NCBI RefSeq assembly: GCF_001676705.1
Contig: NZ_CP016170.1
Span: forward strand, 124,001-188,000
Direction: 5' to 3'
DNA from: Bordetella bronchialis
GTDB taxonomy: Bacteria; Pseudomonadota; Gammaproteobacteria; Burkholderiales; Burkholderiaceae_B
DNA: 64,000 nt
The translations under genes and the position numbers were made by a program. Every line of letters begins with the position of its first letter. The stretch's first letter is position 1. The notes below the pieces were generated by a model, which did no database searches, was not told the DNA's origin, and saw only the letters and a program-made list of their open reading frames with translations. Of the stretch, positions 55,067 through 64,000 are shown piece by piece.

Positions 55067-55445
55067 GCCGGTCGGCCAGCATGCGCACCAGCGCCACGAT
55101 GTGGCGCCGCTCGGCTTCGGAAAGCCTGGCCATCAGCATGTGCAGTTCGGCGGCATCGCCGCCGCATTCGGGGTGGTAATGATGGGCGGCGCCCGGCTCG
55201 CGGACTTGCTGCACCGTGCCGCCACGCGCGGCCGGCTGCAGGCTTTCGTCGCCATCGCAGAGCCAGGCCGTCGTGGTGTCCAGGGCCCGGGCCAGGCGTG
55301 CCAGGGTGCTGAGCGCGGGCATATAGCCGAGGTCGCGCGTCAGGATGCGGTGGATGGAAGTCTGGGGCACCCCGGACAAACGCGCCAGTTGCCGCTGGCT
55401 ACGGATGCCCCGCCAGCGCATGAGGGTTCGCAAGCGGTCCGCCAT
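55026..55445 (-). CDS. XRE-family transcriptional regulator
   Basis: 139 residues from ATG 55445, which has AGGGA 6 bases upstream; ATG 55451 is alternative. HTH: RSQRQLARLSGVPQTSIHRI, followed by STLARLARALDTTTAWLCDG, the pattern of XRE/Cro regulators with a short C-terminal part (ELHMLMARLSEAERRHIVAL). It resembles prophage-type repressors, but no phage genes surround it. Convergent with the DegS-like gene. Confidence 0.88.
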   Translation of the reverse strand: MADRLRTLMRWRGIRSQRQLARLSGVPQTSIHRILTRDLGYMPALSTLARLARALDTTTAWLCDGDESLQPAARGGTVQQVREPGAAHHYHPECGGDAAELHMLMARLSEAERRHIVALVRMLADRPTWAAGDARRSSP

Positions 55446-55564
55446 GGTCATCCCTGCAATGTACGATTGCAGTTCTGATGGCTCAAGGTAAAACAGTCTC
55501 GTTTATGGCGAAGCCTGGGCGGCCCCAGGCATGGGATCGCAAGCCCACAGGGCGCACGCCAGAC

Positions 55565-56380
55565 CTACTGCCGGGGCGCGGTCTCGCTGCCAGGGCGCTC
55601 TGCCAGGGCGTTCTCGCTTTCCGGGTCCGCGACGCTGCTCTTGCTGACGAAGCGGGCGCAGATCAGGCCTAGCTCGAACAGCAGGCACAAGGGCACGGCC
55701 AGCATGAATTGGCTGACCACATCGGGCGGCGTGACGACCGCCGCAATGATGAAAGCCCCCACCACGACATAGCCGCGCGCGCTGCTCAATTTCTTGACAT
55801 CCACGATGCCGGCCTTTACCAGCAGGACCACGGCGACGGGGACTTCGAAAGTGATCCCGAAGGCCAGGAACATCGTCATGACGAAGCTCAGATAGGCTTC
55901 GATGTCGGGCGCCGGGGTGATGGACTGCGGCGCGAAGGTGGCGATGAAATGGAAGACGGTGCGGAAGACGACGAAATAGCAGAAGGCCATGCCGGCCAGG
56001 AACAGGAAGGTGCTGGAAATGATCAGCGGCAGCGCCAGGCGTTTTTCGTGGCGGTACAGGCCCGGGGCGACGAAGGCCCAGGCCTGCCACAGCACCACGG
56101 GCAGTGACAGGACGAAGGCGGCCATCAGCGTGACCTTGACGGGCACCATGAATGGCGTGATGACGCCGGTGGCGATCATGCGGGTGCCTTCGGGCAGCGC
56201 GGCCAGCATGGGCCGGGCGAGCAGATCGTAGATCTTGGCCGCGCCGGGGAAAAAGAACAGCACGACGAAAATGACACCGATTACCGCGACGGCCCGCAGC
56301 AGGCGCGTGCGCAGCTCCACCAGGTGGGACATGAAGCTGTCTTCCTGGAGCTCTTCTTCTTGTGGCGTTTCCTGGCTCAC
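55565..56380 (-). CDS. tatC: Sec-independent translocase subunit TatC
   Basis: 271 residues, six membrane spans. Family signature HLVELRTRLLRAVAVIGVIF near the N-terminus and SYVLS-like region (AYLSFVMTMFLAFGITFEVP) are present. Core receptor for twin-arginine substrates. Its ATG overlaps the tatB stop by four bases. The C-terminus runs as a soluble Ser/Glu-rich tail (NALAERPGSETAPRQ). Confidence 0.95.
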   Translation of the reverse strand: MSQETPQEEELQEDSFMSHLVELRTRLLRAVAVIGVIFVVLFFFPGAAKIYDLLARPMLAALPEGTRMIATGVITPFMVPVKVTLMAAFVLSLPVVLWQAWAFVAPGLYRHEKRLALPLIISSTFLFLAGMAFCYFVVFRTVFHFIATFAPQSITPAPDIEAYLSFVMTMFLAFGITFEVPVAVVLLVKAGIVDVKKLSSARGYVVVGAFIIAAVVTPPDVVSQFMLAVPLCLLFELGLICARFVSKSSVADPESENALAERPGSETAPRQ

Positions 56381-57012
56381 GTTGTGCTACCGGTGGGCGT
56401 TGTCTGGGGTTTGGGCGTCGCGCCGTCCACGGCGCCGGCCGCGGGCGCTTGGGATGTCGCGGGCGGCGATGCGGGCGCCGCCGATGGCGCGGCGGCCGTT
56501 GAGGCATCGGATCCGGGATGGGTAGCGGGCGCGGTGGCCGGCGCAAGCGGCGGCGCCGCCGCAGGTGCTGCTGCCGTAGGAGATGCCGCGGCGGGCGCTG
56601 CCGGCGGTGTGCCGTCTGCCACCGGGCCAGCCTGGAGGGGCTGGCCGTCCGTGGGCGGTTCGGACAGCGCGGGGGTCGCCGCAGCCTGCATGGAAACCGC
56701 GCTGGTTGCAGCCTTGGCGGCTTCGTCCAGCTCCTGGCGCAGGGCCTGGGCGGGCTCGCGCAGCGAGGACTCCGCGTCGCGCAGCGAGGTCTGCACGGAC
56801 TGCGCGGCGGTTTCCATGTCGGTCTTGAACTTGCGCAGTTCGTCCAGCTCGATTTCGCGCCGGATGTCGCTTTTCACGTCGTTGACGTAGCGCTGCGCGC
56901 GGCCCAGCAGATGTCCTACCGTGCGAGCGACCTTGGGAAGGCGTTCCGGTCCGATGACGATCAAGGCGATGACGCCGATCACCATCAGTTCTGAGAAACT
57001 GACATCAAACAT
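56377..57012 (-). CDS. tatB: Sec-independent translocase subunit TatB (long form)
   Basis: 211 residues. N-terminal MFDVSFSELMVIGVIALIVI then GPERLPKVARTVGHLLGRAQ is textbook TatB, including the GP hinge and amphipathic helix. Beyond residue ~110 the protein is a low-complexity Ala/Pro/Thr tail (APAAPPLAPATAPATHPGS), which makes it longer than the usual 140-180 residues. It partners TatC. The interval to tatA (171 bp) holds a tandem repeat. Confidence 0.95.
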   Translation of the reverse strand: MFDVSFSELMVIGVIALIVIGPERLPKVARTVGHLLGRAQRYVNDVKSDIRREIELDELRKFKTDMETAAQSVQTSLRDAESSLREPAQALRQELDEAAKAATSAVSMQAAATPALSEPPTDGQPLQAGPVADGTPPAAPAAASPTAAAPAAAPPLAPATAPATHPGSDASTAAAPSAAPASPPATSQAPAAGAVDGATPKPQTTPTGSTT

Positions 57013-57046
57013 ACGACGGCCATGAAAAAGAGAGGATGCCCCTTTC

Positions 57047-57088
57047 GTCCCGGATAGGTCGTCCCGGACGGGATGTCCCGGACGGGAT
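57047..57088. repeat. 14-bp tandem repeats between tatB and tatA
   Basis: Two identical GTCCCGGACGGGAT units (57061-57074 and 57075-57088), preceded by a diverged one (GTCCCGGATAGGTC). Each contains a short self-complementary CCCG/CGGG core. No gene overlaps them. Confidence 0.8.
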
Positions 57089-57183
57089 GTCCGGGGCAGT
57101 GCCCGCGCGGGGAAAGGTGCGCGTCGGGCGCCGGGCGGTGCGGCCGCGCGGGCCGATAACCGCCGTTACGCCGCGGGCCGGGT

Positions 57184-57408
57184 TCAGGAATGCGTTTTTT
57201 CCTTCGCCTGGACGTCGATGGTTTCGCCGGAAACACGTTGCTGCTGCGAGGGCTCGACCGGGTCGCCATTGGCGTCCCGCATGCCTTCCTTGAAGCCCTT
57301 CACGGCGCCACCCAGGTCGCTGCCGAAGTTGCGCAGCTTCTTGGTGCCGAAGATCAGAGCGACGATGACCAGAACGATCAGCCAATGCCAAATGCTAAAA
57401 CTGCCCAT
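57184..57408 (-). CDS. tatA: Sec-independent translocase subunit TatA
   Basis: 74 residues. [20 protein letters not shown] is the single membrane span, followed by [20 protein letters not shown], the conserved amphipathic helix, and a short hydrophilic tail. It oligomerises to make the Tat pore. It lies 15 bases downstream of hinT. Confidence 0.96.
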   Translation of the reverse strand: MGSFSIWHWLIVLVIVALIFGTKKLRNFGSDLGGAVKGFKEGMRDANGDPVEPSQQQRVSGETIDVQAKEKTHS

Positions 57409-57423
57409 GACGGTTCTCCGTGT

Positions 57424-57792
57424 TCATGCGTTCGGGGCTACGCGGCCTTTCCAGGGACGCGAACCGCCAATAATGTGGAAATGCAGGTGCGGGACTTCCT
57501 GCCCGCCTTCCGCGCCGGAATTGACCAGAACGCGGAACCCGCCTTGGGGCCCCGGGTTGCAGCCGTTTTCCGCCGCCAAACGAGGGGCCAACGCCATCAT
57601 TCTACCCAACCAGCCGGCGTCGCCCGCGGTCACGTCCTGCATGGAGTCGATATGCCGGCGCGGGATGAGCAGCAGGTGGACCGGCGCGGCGGGATTGATG
57701 TCGTGGAAGGCCAGGAATTCCTCGTCCTCGTAGACCTTTTTCGACGGGATCTCGCCGCGGCTGATTTTGCAGAAGATGCAGTTATCGCTCAT
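57424..57792 (-). CDS. hinT: HIT-family nucleoside hydrolase HinT
   Basis: 122 residues. The histidine triad is VPHLHFHIIGG; the N-terminus has CIFCKISRGEIPSKKVYEDE with the two Cys of zinc-binding HIT proteins. It removes AMP from adenosine phosphoramidates. It sits between hisE and tatA, a conserved order in Bordetella-like genomes. Confidence 0.95.
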   Translation of the reverse strand: MSDNCIFCKISRGEIPSKKVYEDEEFLAFHDINPAAPVHLLLIPRRHIDSMQDVTAGDAGWLGRMMALAPRLAAENGCNPGPQGGFRVLVNSGAEGGQEVPHLHFHIIGGSRPWKGRVAPNA

Positions 57793-57822
57793 GTATCTCG
57801 CTCCGTGGGCCTTGCGTCGCCG

Positions 57823-58173
57823 TCAGTCGGCGGGCCGGGCCGCCTTTTCGGCCAGTCCCGACAGGCCTTCGCGTCGCGCGAGTTCCGCCAGGACATCCTC
57901 CGGCCGCAGATTGTAATGAGTCAGCGCGACAAGGCAATGAAACCAGAGGTCGGCCGTTTCGCTGACGATGCGGTCGGGCACGCCGTCCTTGGCGGCCATG
58001 ACCAGTTCGGTTGCTTCCTCGCCGATCTTTTTCAGGAAGGCGTCGGGGCCCTTGGCCAGCAGTTTGGCGGCGTAGGAGGTGCCCGGGTCGCCGCCGCGAT
58101 CGGGGCGGCGCGTGGCCAGGGTGTCGGCCACGCGTCCCAGGACGGCGGCGCTGCGGGGATCGATGTCGCTCAT
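57823..58173 (-). CDS. hisE: Phosphoribosyl-ATP pyrophosphatase
   Basis: 116 residues. All-alpha MazG-like fold with the catalytic pattern [20 protein letters not shown] and [20 protein letters not shown]. Second step of histidine synthesis (PR-ATP to PR-AMP). ATG 58173 overlaps the hisI stop (ATGA), so the two reactions of steps 2 and 3 are encoded by coupled separate genes rather than a fused HisIE. Confidence 0.95.
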   Translation of the reverse strand: MSDIDPRSAAVLGRVADTLATRRPDRGGDPGTSYAAKLLAKGPDAFLKKIGEEATELVMAAKDGVPDRIVSETADLWFHCLVALTHYNLRPEDVLAELARREGLSGLAEKAARPAD

Positions 58174-58583
58174 TTGTAGATCAGTTCCGGATCCTTCAGG
58201 ACCGGGTCGGTGGTTTCCCAGCGGCGTTCGCCGCCCTGCCCGTCCAGGCGCCGGAAGAAGCAGCTGGCGCGTCCGGTGTGGCAGGCGATGCCGCCCTGCT
58301 GGTCCACCTTGAGCAGCACCACATCGCCGTCGCAGTCCAGGCGCAATTCCTTGACCTGCTGGGCGTGGCCGGATTCCTCGCCCTTGCGCCACAGGCGCTG
58401 GCGCGAGCGCGACCAGTACACCGCGCGGCCGGTGGCGGCGGTTTCGGCCAACGCCTCGCGGTTCATCCACGCCACCATGAGAATCTGGCCCGTGTGCGCA
58501 TCCTGCGCGATAGCGGGGATCAGGCCCTGCGCGTCGAAAACCACCTCGCCCAGCCAGGCGGCATCGTTGTCCATCTCAGTCAT
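58170..58583 (-). CDS. hisI: Phosphoribosyl-AMP cyclohydrolase
   Basis: 137 residues. Zinc and Mg sites: [20 protein letters not shown] then [14 protein letters not shown], with the typical Asp and Cys ligands. N-terminal block [20 protein letters not shown]. Third step of the pathway. The start is either ATG 58583 or ATG 58574. A 316-base repeat-filled gap separates it from hisF. Confidence 0.95.
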   Translation of the reverse strand: MTEMDNDAAWLGEVVFDAQGLIPAIAQDAHTGQILMVAWMNREALAETAATGRAVYWSRSRQRLWRKGEESGHAQQVKELRLDCDGDVVLLKVDQQGGIACHTGRASCFFRRLDGQGGERRWETTDPVLKDPELIYK

Positions 58584-58637
58584 CCATCGCCCTTCGCGTC
58601 ACCCAAGCCGCACAAAAACACTCCAGCCCCACAACCG

Positions 58638-58843
58638 ACGCCACGGATCCGGCTCTGCCGGTTCGCCACTGAACCACGTCCCATCCCGTCCACAATACCC
58701 AAAAGAAACAGGTGCGGCCCGATCGGGGACGCCACGGATCCGGCTCCGCCGGTTCGCCACTGAACCACGTCCCATCCCGTCCACAATACCCAAAAGAAAC
58801 AGGTGCGGCCCGATCGGGGACGCCACGGATCCGGCTCCGCCGG
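58638..58843. repeat. 91-bp tandem repeat between hisF and hisI
   Basis: Two complete 91-bp units (58638-58728 and 58729-58819) and the first ~24 bases of a third. Each starts ACGCCACGGATCCGGCTC and runs to GCGGCCCGATCGGGG; copies 1 and 2 differ by about one base. The unit has no ORF of its own. The small frames inside are just repeat translations. A CCGGC/GCCGG hairpin occurs in every unit. Confidence 0.9.
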
Positions 58844-58856
58844 TCCGTCGGCGTCG

Positions 58857-58888
58857 CCCCCCTTGAGGGGGGAAGCGCGCAGCGCTTC
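58857..58888. repeat. REP-like double hairpin next to hisF
   Basis: Two perfect adjacent stems: CCCCCC/GGGGGG with a 4-base loop (58857-58872) and GAAGCGC/GCGCTTC with a 3-base loop (58872-58888), ending 11 bases before the hisF stop codon. Very similar CCCCTTGAGGGG...GCGCTTC elements are, to my knowledge, a dispersed intergenic repeat in Burkholderiales. Confidence 0.75.
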
Positions 58889-58899
58889 GGGGGGTGGGC

Positions 58900-59712
58900 C
58901 TACAATCTTACTTCAATGCCCCGTTCGGCCATGTAGTGCTTGCATTCCTCCACGGTGTGTTCGCCGTAGTGGAAGATGCTGGCGGCCAGCACCGCGCTGG
59001 CGCGGCCGATGGTGACGCCGTCGGCCAGGTGCTGCAGGCTGCCCACCCCACCGGAGGCGATGACGGGCACCGGCACGGCGTCGGACACCGCGCGCGTCAG
59101 CGCCAGGTCGAAGCCGGACTTGGTGCCGTCCTTGTCCATGCTGGTCAGGAGGATCTCGCCGGCGCCGTATTCCGCCATGCGGCGGGCCCATTCGACGGCG
59201 TCCAGGCCCGTGGGCTTGCGGCCACCGTGGGTGAAGACTTCCCAGTGTTCGCCGCCATCGGCGGCCGTGGCGCGGCGTGCGTCGATGGCCACCACGATGC
59301 ATTGGGAACCATGGTAGTCCGCAGCCGCCCGTACCAGTTCAGGGTTGGCGACCGCCGCGCTGTTGATGCTGATCTTGTCCGCGCCGGCGTTCAGCAGGCG
59401 CTGGATGTCCGACACCTGCCGTACGCCGCCGCCGACCGTCAGGGGGATGAAGACCTGCGAGGCGACTTGTTCGATGATGGGCAGGATCAGGTCGCGGCCG
59501 TCGCTGGTGGCCGTGATGTCCAGGAAGGTGAGCTCGTCGGCGCCCTGTTCGTTGTAGCGGCGCGCGATCTCGACGGGGTCGCCCGCGTCGATCAGGTTGA
59601 CGAAGTTCACGCCCTTGACCACACGGCCGGCGGTGACGTCCAGGCAGGGAATGATGCGCCGCGTCAGGGCGTTGGGCCCGGCGCTGGCGCCGGGCGAGGC
59701 AATACTGTTCAT
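58900..59712 (-). CDS. hisF: Imidazole glycerol phosphate synthase, cyclase subunit
   Basis: 270 residues, (beta/alpha)8 barrel. Catalytic Asp in [19 protein letters not shown]; second Asp in [13 protein letters not shown]. Phosphate-binding loops PLTVGGGVR and [11 protein letters not shown]. With HisH it makes IGP and AICAR. ATG 59712 overlaps hisA by four bases. A 16-residue N-terminal extension precedes the family start. Confidence 0.96.
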   Translation of the reverse strand: MNSIASPGASAGPNALTRRIIPCLDVTAGRVVKGVNFVNLIDAGDPVEIARRYNEQGADELTFLDITATSDGRDLILPIIEQVASQVFIPLTVGGGVRQVSDIQRLLNAGADKISINSAAVANPELVRAAADYHGSQCIVVAIDARRATAADGGEHWEVFTHGGRKPTGLDAVEWARRMAEYGAGEILLTSMDKDGTKSGFDLALTRAVSDAVPVPVIASGGVGSLQHLADGVTIGRASAVLAASIFHYGEHTVEECKHYMAERGIEVRL

Positions 59713-60452
59713 GACTTGGCCAATTCGTCCGCGCGGGTCTGGGCGGCCTGGAAATTCAAGGCGCCTTCGTAGATGCTGCGGCCCAGGATGGCGCCTTCGA
59801 CGCCTTCTTCTTCCACCGCGCACAGGGCCTCGATGTCCTGGATGCCCGCGATGCCGCCGGAAGCGAAGATCGGGATGCGCACATGCTTGGCCAGGCGCAC
59901 CGTCGCGTCGACGTTGACGCCGGACAGCATGCCGTCGCGGCCGATGTCCGTGTAGATGATGGCCTCGCAGCCGTAGTCCTCGAACTTGCTGGCAAGGTCG
60001 AGCACGTCGTGGCGGGTGAGCTTGCTCCATCCGTCGGTGGCGACCTTGCCGTCGCGGGCGTCCAGGCCGACGATGATGCTGCCCGGGAAGGCGCCGCAGG
60101 CGTCGTGAAGAAAGCCCGGGTTCTTGACCGCGGCGGTGCCGATGATCACGTAGGAGATGCCGTTGTCGAGATAGCGCTCGATGGTGTCCAGGTCGCGGAT
60201 ACCGCCGCCGATCTGGACCGGGATTTCGTCGCCGACGGCGTCCACGATGGCGCGGATGCTGGCCTCGTTGCGCGGCTTGCCGGCGACGGCGCCGTTCAGG
60301 TCGACCAGGTGCAGACGCCGCGCGCCTTGTTCGAGCCAGTGCGTGGCCATGGCGACTGGGTCTTCGGAGAACACCGTTGCATCGTCCAGGTCACCCTGGC
60401 GCAGGCGGACGCAACGCCCGTCTTTGAGGTCGATGGCGGGGATCAGAAGCAT
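59709..60452 (-). CDS. hisA: ProFAR isomerase
   Basis: 247 residues, the (beta/alpha)8 barrel paralogue of His[21 protein letters not shown] carries the catalytic Asp; the second Asp is in [10 protein letters not shown]. Phosphate loops QIGGGIRD and ASGGIAG. Fourth step of histidine synthesis. Confidence 0.96.
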   Translation of the reverse strand: MLLIPAIDLKDGRCVRLRQGDLDDATVFSEDPVAMATHWLEQGARRLHLVDLNGAVAGKPRNEASIRAIVDAVGDEIPVQIGGGIRDLDTIERYLDNGISYVIIGTAAVKNPGFLHDACGAFPGSIIVGLDARDGKVATDGWSKLTRHDVLDLASKFEDYGCEAIIYTDIGRDGMLSGVNVDATVRLAKHVRIPIFASGGIAGIQDIEALCAVEEEGVEGAILGRSIYEGALNFQAAQTRADELAKS

Positions 60453-60533
60453 AGTGAATAAGGCGCGTTGGAAAGTCGGTTTACTGGAAACGGATGGGGG
60501 GCCGGCGCGATGGAGCCGTCGCGTCGGCGGATA

Positions 60534-61208
60534 TCAGGGGCGCCAGTCTACAAAGTTCCTGTACAGGCGCAGGCCATGCTCGGCGCTTTTCTCTGGGTGG
60601 AACTGCACCGCGAAAATGTTAGCCGCCGCCACCGCGCAGGTAAAGGAACCGCCGTAATCGGTTTCCCCAACGGTCAGGGCGGGGTCCGCCGGCACGGCGT
60701 AATAACTATGCACGAAGTAGAAATGGGTGCCGTCCGGAATGCCGGCCCAGATAGGATGAGAGCGCGTTTGCCGCACTTTGTTCCAGCCCATGTGCGGGAC
60801 CTTCAGGCGCTCGCCGGGCGGTGCCGCGGTGGCCGGGTCTTCGTAGGCGCCGATGGGCGAGGCGTACTGCGGGCCGCTGAACCGGTGCACGACGCCGGGG
60901 AAAATGCCCAGGCAGATGGTCGGGCCTTCTTCGCTGGTGTCGAACAGCATTTGTTCGCCCACGCATACGCCCAGCAGCGGTTTACTGCGCGCCGCGCGTA
61001 CGACGGCTTCGCGCAGGCCGGATTCGTTGAGCGTGCGCATGCAATCGGCCATGGCGCCCTGTCCCGGAAACACGACCCGGTCCGCGGCGTCGATATCCGC
61101 CACGGTGTTGGAAATGCGGATATCGGCGTCCGGGGCGGCGGCGGCCAGGGCACGTGCCACGGAGTGGAAGTTGCCCATGCCGTAGTCGACGATAGCGATG
61201 GAAGTCAC
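60534..61208 (-). CDS. hisH: Imidazole glycerol phosphate synthase, glutaminase subunit
   Basis: 224 residues, class I glutamine amidotransferase. Nucleophile Cys in [13 protein letters not shown] (usual GxCxG has GVCVGEQ, the HisH form); His and Glu in VQFHPEKS. N-terminal [19 protein letters not shown] is the HisH signature. Supplies ammonia to HisF. Separated from hisA by 81 bases and from hisB by 158 bases. Confidence 0.96.
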   Translation of the reverse strand: MTSIAIVDYGMGNFHSVARALAAAAPDADIRISNTVADIDAADRVVFPGQGAMADCMRTLNESGLREAVVRAARSKPLLGVCVGEQMLFDTSEEGPTICLGIFPGVVHRFSGPQYASPIGAYEDPATAAPPGERLKVPHMGWNKVRQTRSHPIWAGIPDGTHFYFVHSYYAVPADPALTVGETDYGGSFTCAVAAANIFAVQFHPEKSAEHGLRLYRNFVDWRP

Positions 61209-61366
61209 GAGATTTCTGCCTGCGTGTTCGTAAGAAGGATGGGCCGCGCCGGGCTATCGGACGGCGAGCCGGCGAGGCCGCCCTGGATCGCGCCGCGTCA
61301 GGCCGGGCCGCCCCTGACCGTATTCGGCCGCGCCGCGGCCAGCCGCGCGGGAGGCGTGCAGGCCGG

Positions 61367-61954
61367 TCACAGCACGCCCTTGGTGGAGGGCACCACGCCC
61401 TGGTTGCGCGGATCGCGCTCCATCGCCATGCGCAGCGCGCGGCCACAGGCCTTGAACACGGTTTCGCACTGGTGGTGGGCGTTCCTGCCGCACAGATTGT
61501 CGATGTGCAGGGTGATCAGCGCATGGTTGACCAGGCCCTGGAAGAATTCGCGTGTCAGGTCGACGTCGAAGTCGCCGATGCGCGCGCGCGTGAAGGGCAC
61601 ATTGAATTCCAGGCCCGGACGGCCGGAGAAGTCGACCACGACGCGCGAGAGCGCTTCGTCCAGCGGGACATAGGCGTGGCCGTAGCGCATGATGCCTTTC
61701 TTGTCGCCGATCGCCGCGGCAATGGCCTGTCCCAGCGTGATGCCGACGTCTTCCACGGTGTGGTGCGCATCGATATGCAGATCGCCCTCGGCCTTGATGT
61801 CCAGGTCGATCAGGCCGTGGCGGGCGATCTGGTCCAGCATATGGTCCAGAAACGGAACGCCGGTGTCGATGGTCTGGCGCCCGGTGCCATCCAGGTTGAC
61901 CGCCACGCGGATGCGGGTTTCGTTCGTGTTGCGGGTAATGTCTGCGGTACGCAT
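61367..61954 (-). CDS. hisB: Imidazoleglycerol-phosphate dehydratase (monofunctional)
   Basis: 195 residues. Two Mn-binding histidine clusters, [13 protein letters not shown] and [13 protein letters not shown], then [19 protein letters not shown] and the final region. No N-terminal phosphatase domain, so it is the monofunctional type found in betaproteobacteria. Sixth pathway step. Confidence 0.96.
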   Translation of the reverse strand: MRTADITRNTNETRIRVAVNLDGTGRQTIDTGVPFLDHMLDQIARHGLIDLDIKAEGDLHIDAHHTVEDVGITLGQAIAAAIGDKKGIMRYGHAYVPLDEALSRVVVDFSGRPGLEFNVPFTRARIGDFDVDLTREFFQGLVNHALITLHIDNLCGRNAHHQCETVFKACGRALRMAMERDPRNQGVVPSTKGVL

Positions 61955-62038
61955 GGTGGTGGTCTGTTGCGTCGGCGGTTTCCGGTAGGGCGGTAAGGTC
62001 CGGCGCGGTTGGTATGGATGCTTTCGAAAGGGACGGCG

Positions 62039-63202
62039 TCAGGCAAGGATGTCGCGCAGGGCCGCGATCAACGCGGCATGTTCATCGGGGGTGCCCAGCG
62101 ATATGCGCAGGCAATCGGCCAGTGCCGCTTCGCCGCCGGGGAAATTGCGCACCCGTATTTTGCGCGTTTTCAGGGCCTGATGCACGGCGTTGCCGCCCAT
62201 CTTGCCGGAAAAGCGGGCAAGAAGGAAGTTGGCGGACGAAGGATACACGGTCACGCCGGGCAAGGCCGCCAGGTCGCGGGCCAGATCGTCCCGCGAGGCC
62301 CGCAGGCGGCGGGCCTGCTCATCCAATACGTCCTTGTGCCGCAGCACGGCCAGCATGACGGCTTCGGTCAGCACGTCCACATTGTAGGGCGGCCGCAGTT
62401 TGTCGATCTCGGCGATCCAGGCAGGCGCGCCCGCCAGGTAGCCGAAGCGCAGGCCGGCCAGGCCGATCTTGGAGAGCGTGCGCAGGACCACGGCGTTTTC
62501 CAGCGTGGCCGCGCGCGGCATCCAGGTGCCGTCGGCGAAGGGCTGGTAGGCCTCGTCGATCACGACCAGCCCGGGCGCGGCGGCCAGGACGGCTTCGATG
62601 GCCTCGTCGGGCCAGCGCCCGCCCGTGGGGTTGTTGGGCACCGCCAGGAAGACGACCTTGGGACGATGCGTGCGGATCGCGGCCAGCATGGCCGGCAGGT
62701 CGAACCCGAAGTCGGGCGTCAGCGGAACGCCGATGAAGCGGGCATGGTGGAAGCGCGCCGACAGGTCGAACATGACGAAGGACGGCACCGGCGAAAGCAC
62801 GACGTCGCCCGGGGCGCAGCAGGCCTGGATGACCAGGCTGATCAGTTCGTCCGAACCGTTGCCGAACAGTAGCGCCGCGGCATCCGGCACGCCGAAAGCG
62901 GCCCGCACCGCGGTCTCCAGGGCGTCGTGGCGGGCAGCCGGATAGCGATTCAGCGGCGTGGCGCGAGCCGCCGCCGCGATGGCTTCGCGCACCTGGTCCG
63001 GCAGGCCGTAGGGATTTTCCATCGCATCCAGCTTGATGCCGTCGTCCGCATGGCCCACGGCGTAGGCGGACAGCGCCCGGATATCGGGCCGGACGGTGGC
63101 GGCGACGCGCCGGGCCACGGACGCGGCGGCCGCGGCATCCATGGGGCGCGCGGCATCGGGGCGCGGGTCCGCCCGCCCGCCGGCGGGCTCGGCGGCATTC
63201 AT
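62039..63202 (-). CDS. hisC: Histidinol-phosphate aminotransferase
   Basis: 387 residues from ATG 63202, whose first bases overlap the hisD stop (ATGA). PLP fold type I. Key regions: [54 protein letters not shown], and the PLP lysine in [17 protein letters not shown]. The first ~30 residues are a variable Ala/Pro/Arg-rich extension. Confidence 0.95.
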   Translation of the reverse strand: MNAAEPAGGRADPRPDAARPMDAAAAASVARRVAATVRPDIRALSAYAVGHADDGIKLDAMENPYGLPDQVREAIAAAARATPLNRYPAARHDALETAVRAAFGVPDAAALLFGNGSDELISLVIQACCAPGDVVLSPVPSFVMFDLSARFHHARFIGVPLTPDFGFDLPAMLAAIRTHRPKVVFLAVPNNPTGGRWPDEAIEAVLAAAPGLVVIDEAYQPFADGTWMPRAATLENAVVLRTLSKIGLAGLRFGYLAGAPAWIAEIDKLRPPYNVDVLTEAVMLAVLRHKDVLDEQARRLRASRDDLARDLAALPGVTVYPSSANFLLARFSGKMGGNAVHQALKTRKIRVRNFPGGEAALADCLRISLGTPDEHAALIAALRDILA

Positions 63203-64000
63203 GCCTTGTCGAGCCGGTATTCGGCGCTGGCGGCGTGGGCCTGCAGCCCTTCGCCATAGGCCAGATCGGCGGCGATGCGGCCCAGCGCCTGGGCGCCCTG
63301 TCGCGAAACCTGGATCAGGCTGGAGCGCTTCTGGAAATCGTAGACCCCCAGCGGCGACGAGAAGCGCGCGGTGCGCGAGGTGGGCAGCACGTGGTTGGGG
63401 CCGGCGCAGTAGTCGCCCAGCGATTCGGACGCATAGGGCCCCATGAAGATGGCGCCCGCGTGGCGGATGCGCTCCACCCAGCGTTCGGGCGACTCCGTGG
63501 AGATTTCCAGGTGTTCGGGGGCGATGTCGTTGGCGATGTCGCAGGCTTCTTCCAGGTCGCGCACCAGGATGAGCGCGCCGCGCTTGCCCAGGCTTTCGCG
63601 CAGGATATCGGCGCGCGGCATGCCCGGCAGCTGGCGGTCGATGGAGGCCGCGACTTCGTCCACGTAGGCGGCATCCGGGCACAGCAGGATGGCCTGCGCC
63701 AGTTCGTCGTGTTCCGCCTGGGAAAACAGGTCCATGGCGATCCAGTCGGCGGGCGTGCGGCCGTCGCAGATGATAAGGATCTCGCTGGGACCGGCGATCA
63801 TGTCGATGCCCACCGTGCCGAAGACGCGACGCTTGGCGGCGGCGACATAGGCGTTGCCCGGGCCGACGATTTTGTCCACGGCCGGGATGGTCGCCGTGCC
63901 GTAGGCCAGCGCGCCGACGGCCTGCGCCCCGCCGACGGCGAAGGCGCGATCCACGCCCGCGATGGCCGCCGCGGCCAGCACCATGGGATTGCGCACGCCG
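63199..64000 (-). CDS. hisD: Histidinol dehydrogenase (5' end outside window)
   Basis: About 266 C-terminal residues of a ~440-residue enzyme that oxidises histidinol to histidine in two NAD-dependent steps. Visible blocks: [62 protein letters not shown] (metal/catalytic region), APEHLEI and [16 protein letters not shown]. The reading frame is open to base 64000. First visible gene of hisDCBHAFIE. Confidence 0.96.
   Translation of the reverse strand, partial: GVRNPMVLAAAAIAGVDRAFAVGGAQAVGALAYGTATIPAVDKIVGPGNAYVAAAKRRVFGTVGIDMIAGPSEILIICDGRTPADWIAMDLFSQAEHDELAQAILLCPDAAYVDEVAASIDRQLPGMPRADILRESLGKRGALILVRDLEEACDIANDIAPEHLEISTESPERWVERIRHAGAIFMGPYASESLGDYCAGPNHVLPTSRTARFSSPLGVYDFQKRSSLIQVSRQGAQALGRIAADLAYGEGLQAHAASAEYRLDKA

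Noticed and set aside
55026..55445. XRE regulator as evidence for a prophage
   Set aside because: No integrase, terminase or structural genes nearby; the neighbours are conserved housekeeping genes.
58580..58826. Two overlapping minus-strand ORFs with repeated SVANRxSRIRGV-type protein sequence
   Set aside because: They are translations of the 91-bp tandem repeat; no ribosome site and no family likeness.

Overview
The window is high-GC DNA from a betaproteobacterium of the Alcaligenaceae, most like Bordetella or Achromobacter. This rests on the gene order argS–SPOR–dsbA, sspA/sspB beside petABC, and hisDCBHAFIE–hinT–tatABC–degS-like, plus the overall codon use. It is chromosomal: all the housekeeping genes are intact. 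Nothing in it looks like a prophage, plasmid or insertion sequence, and there is no CRISPR array.

Layout. 1-3.1 kb: dsbA (cut by the window edge), a SPOR-domain protein and argS. 3.1-7.1 kb: a 1333-residue Rhs protein with a Sec-type leader and a C-terminal DUF2235 (Tle1-like) hydrolase domain. 7.3-9.4 kb: two small conserved proteins and an amidase. 9.7-19.7 kb: a transport and catabolism locus made of a LacI-type regulator, an AfuA/phosphonate-type ABC importer, a GpdQ-like phosphodiesterase and a UgpBAEC-like ABC importer. 20.2-26.8 kb: two 319-residue orphan 'Rhs tip' genes flanking leuA, a membrane protein gene and rpoN. 26.9-29.8 kb: iron-storage genes bfd and bfr around a LysR/EamA pair. 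29.8-36.3 kb: a secreted protein, prfC, a LysE exporter, rhlE and a DUF945 protein. 36.5-41.8 kb: a Dpp-like peptide ABC operon. 42-45.3 kb: DUF3482 GTPase, DUF2868 and DUF1232 genes. 45.3-47.9 kb: a poorly coding stretch and two unrecognised genes, next to tRNA-Thr. 48-52.3 kb: sspB, sspA and the cytochrome bc1 operon. 52.6-55.5 kb: mscL, a Nif3-like protein, a DegS-like protease and an XRE regulator. 55.6-64 kb: tatCBA, hinT and the his operon, read on the minus strand, with hisD cut by the window edge.

The most notable system is the 9.7-19.7 kb locus. Near-identical 14-bp operator-like inverted repeats lie before the LacI gene and before the Ugp-like cassette. This suggests one regulator controls two importers and a phosphodiesterase, as expected for scavenging glycerophosphodiesters or other phosphoesters. 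The second theme is three Rhs-related genes within 23 kb. None has a recognisable immunity gene, VgrG or PAAR partner nearby, and each has a perfect inverted repeat close to its ribosome binding site. A possible leucine-codon leader ORF (three rare CTA codons) upstream of leuA and a 91-bp tandem repeat inside the his operon also merit attention.
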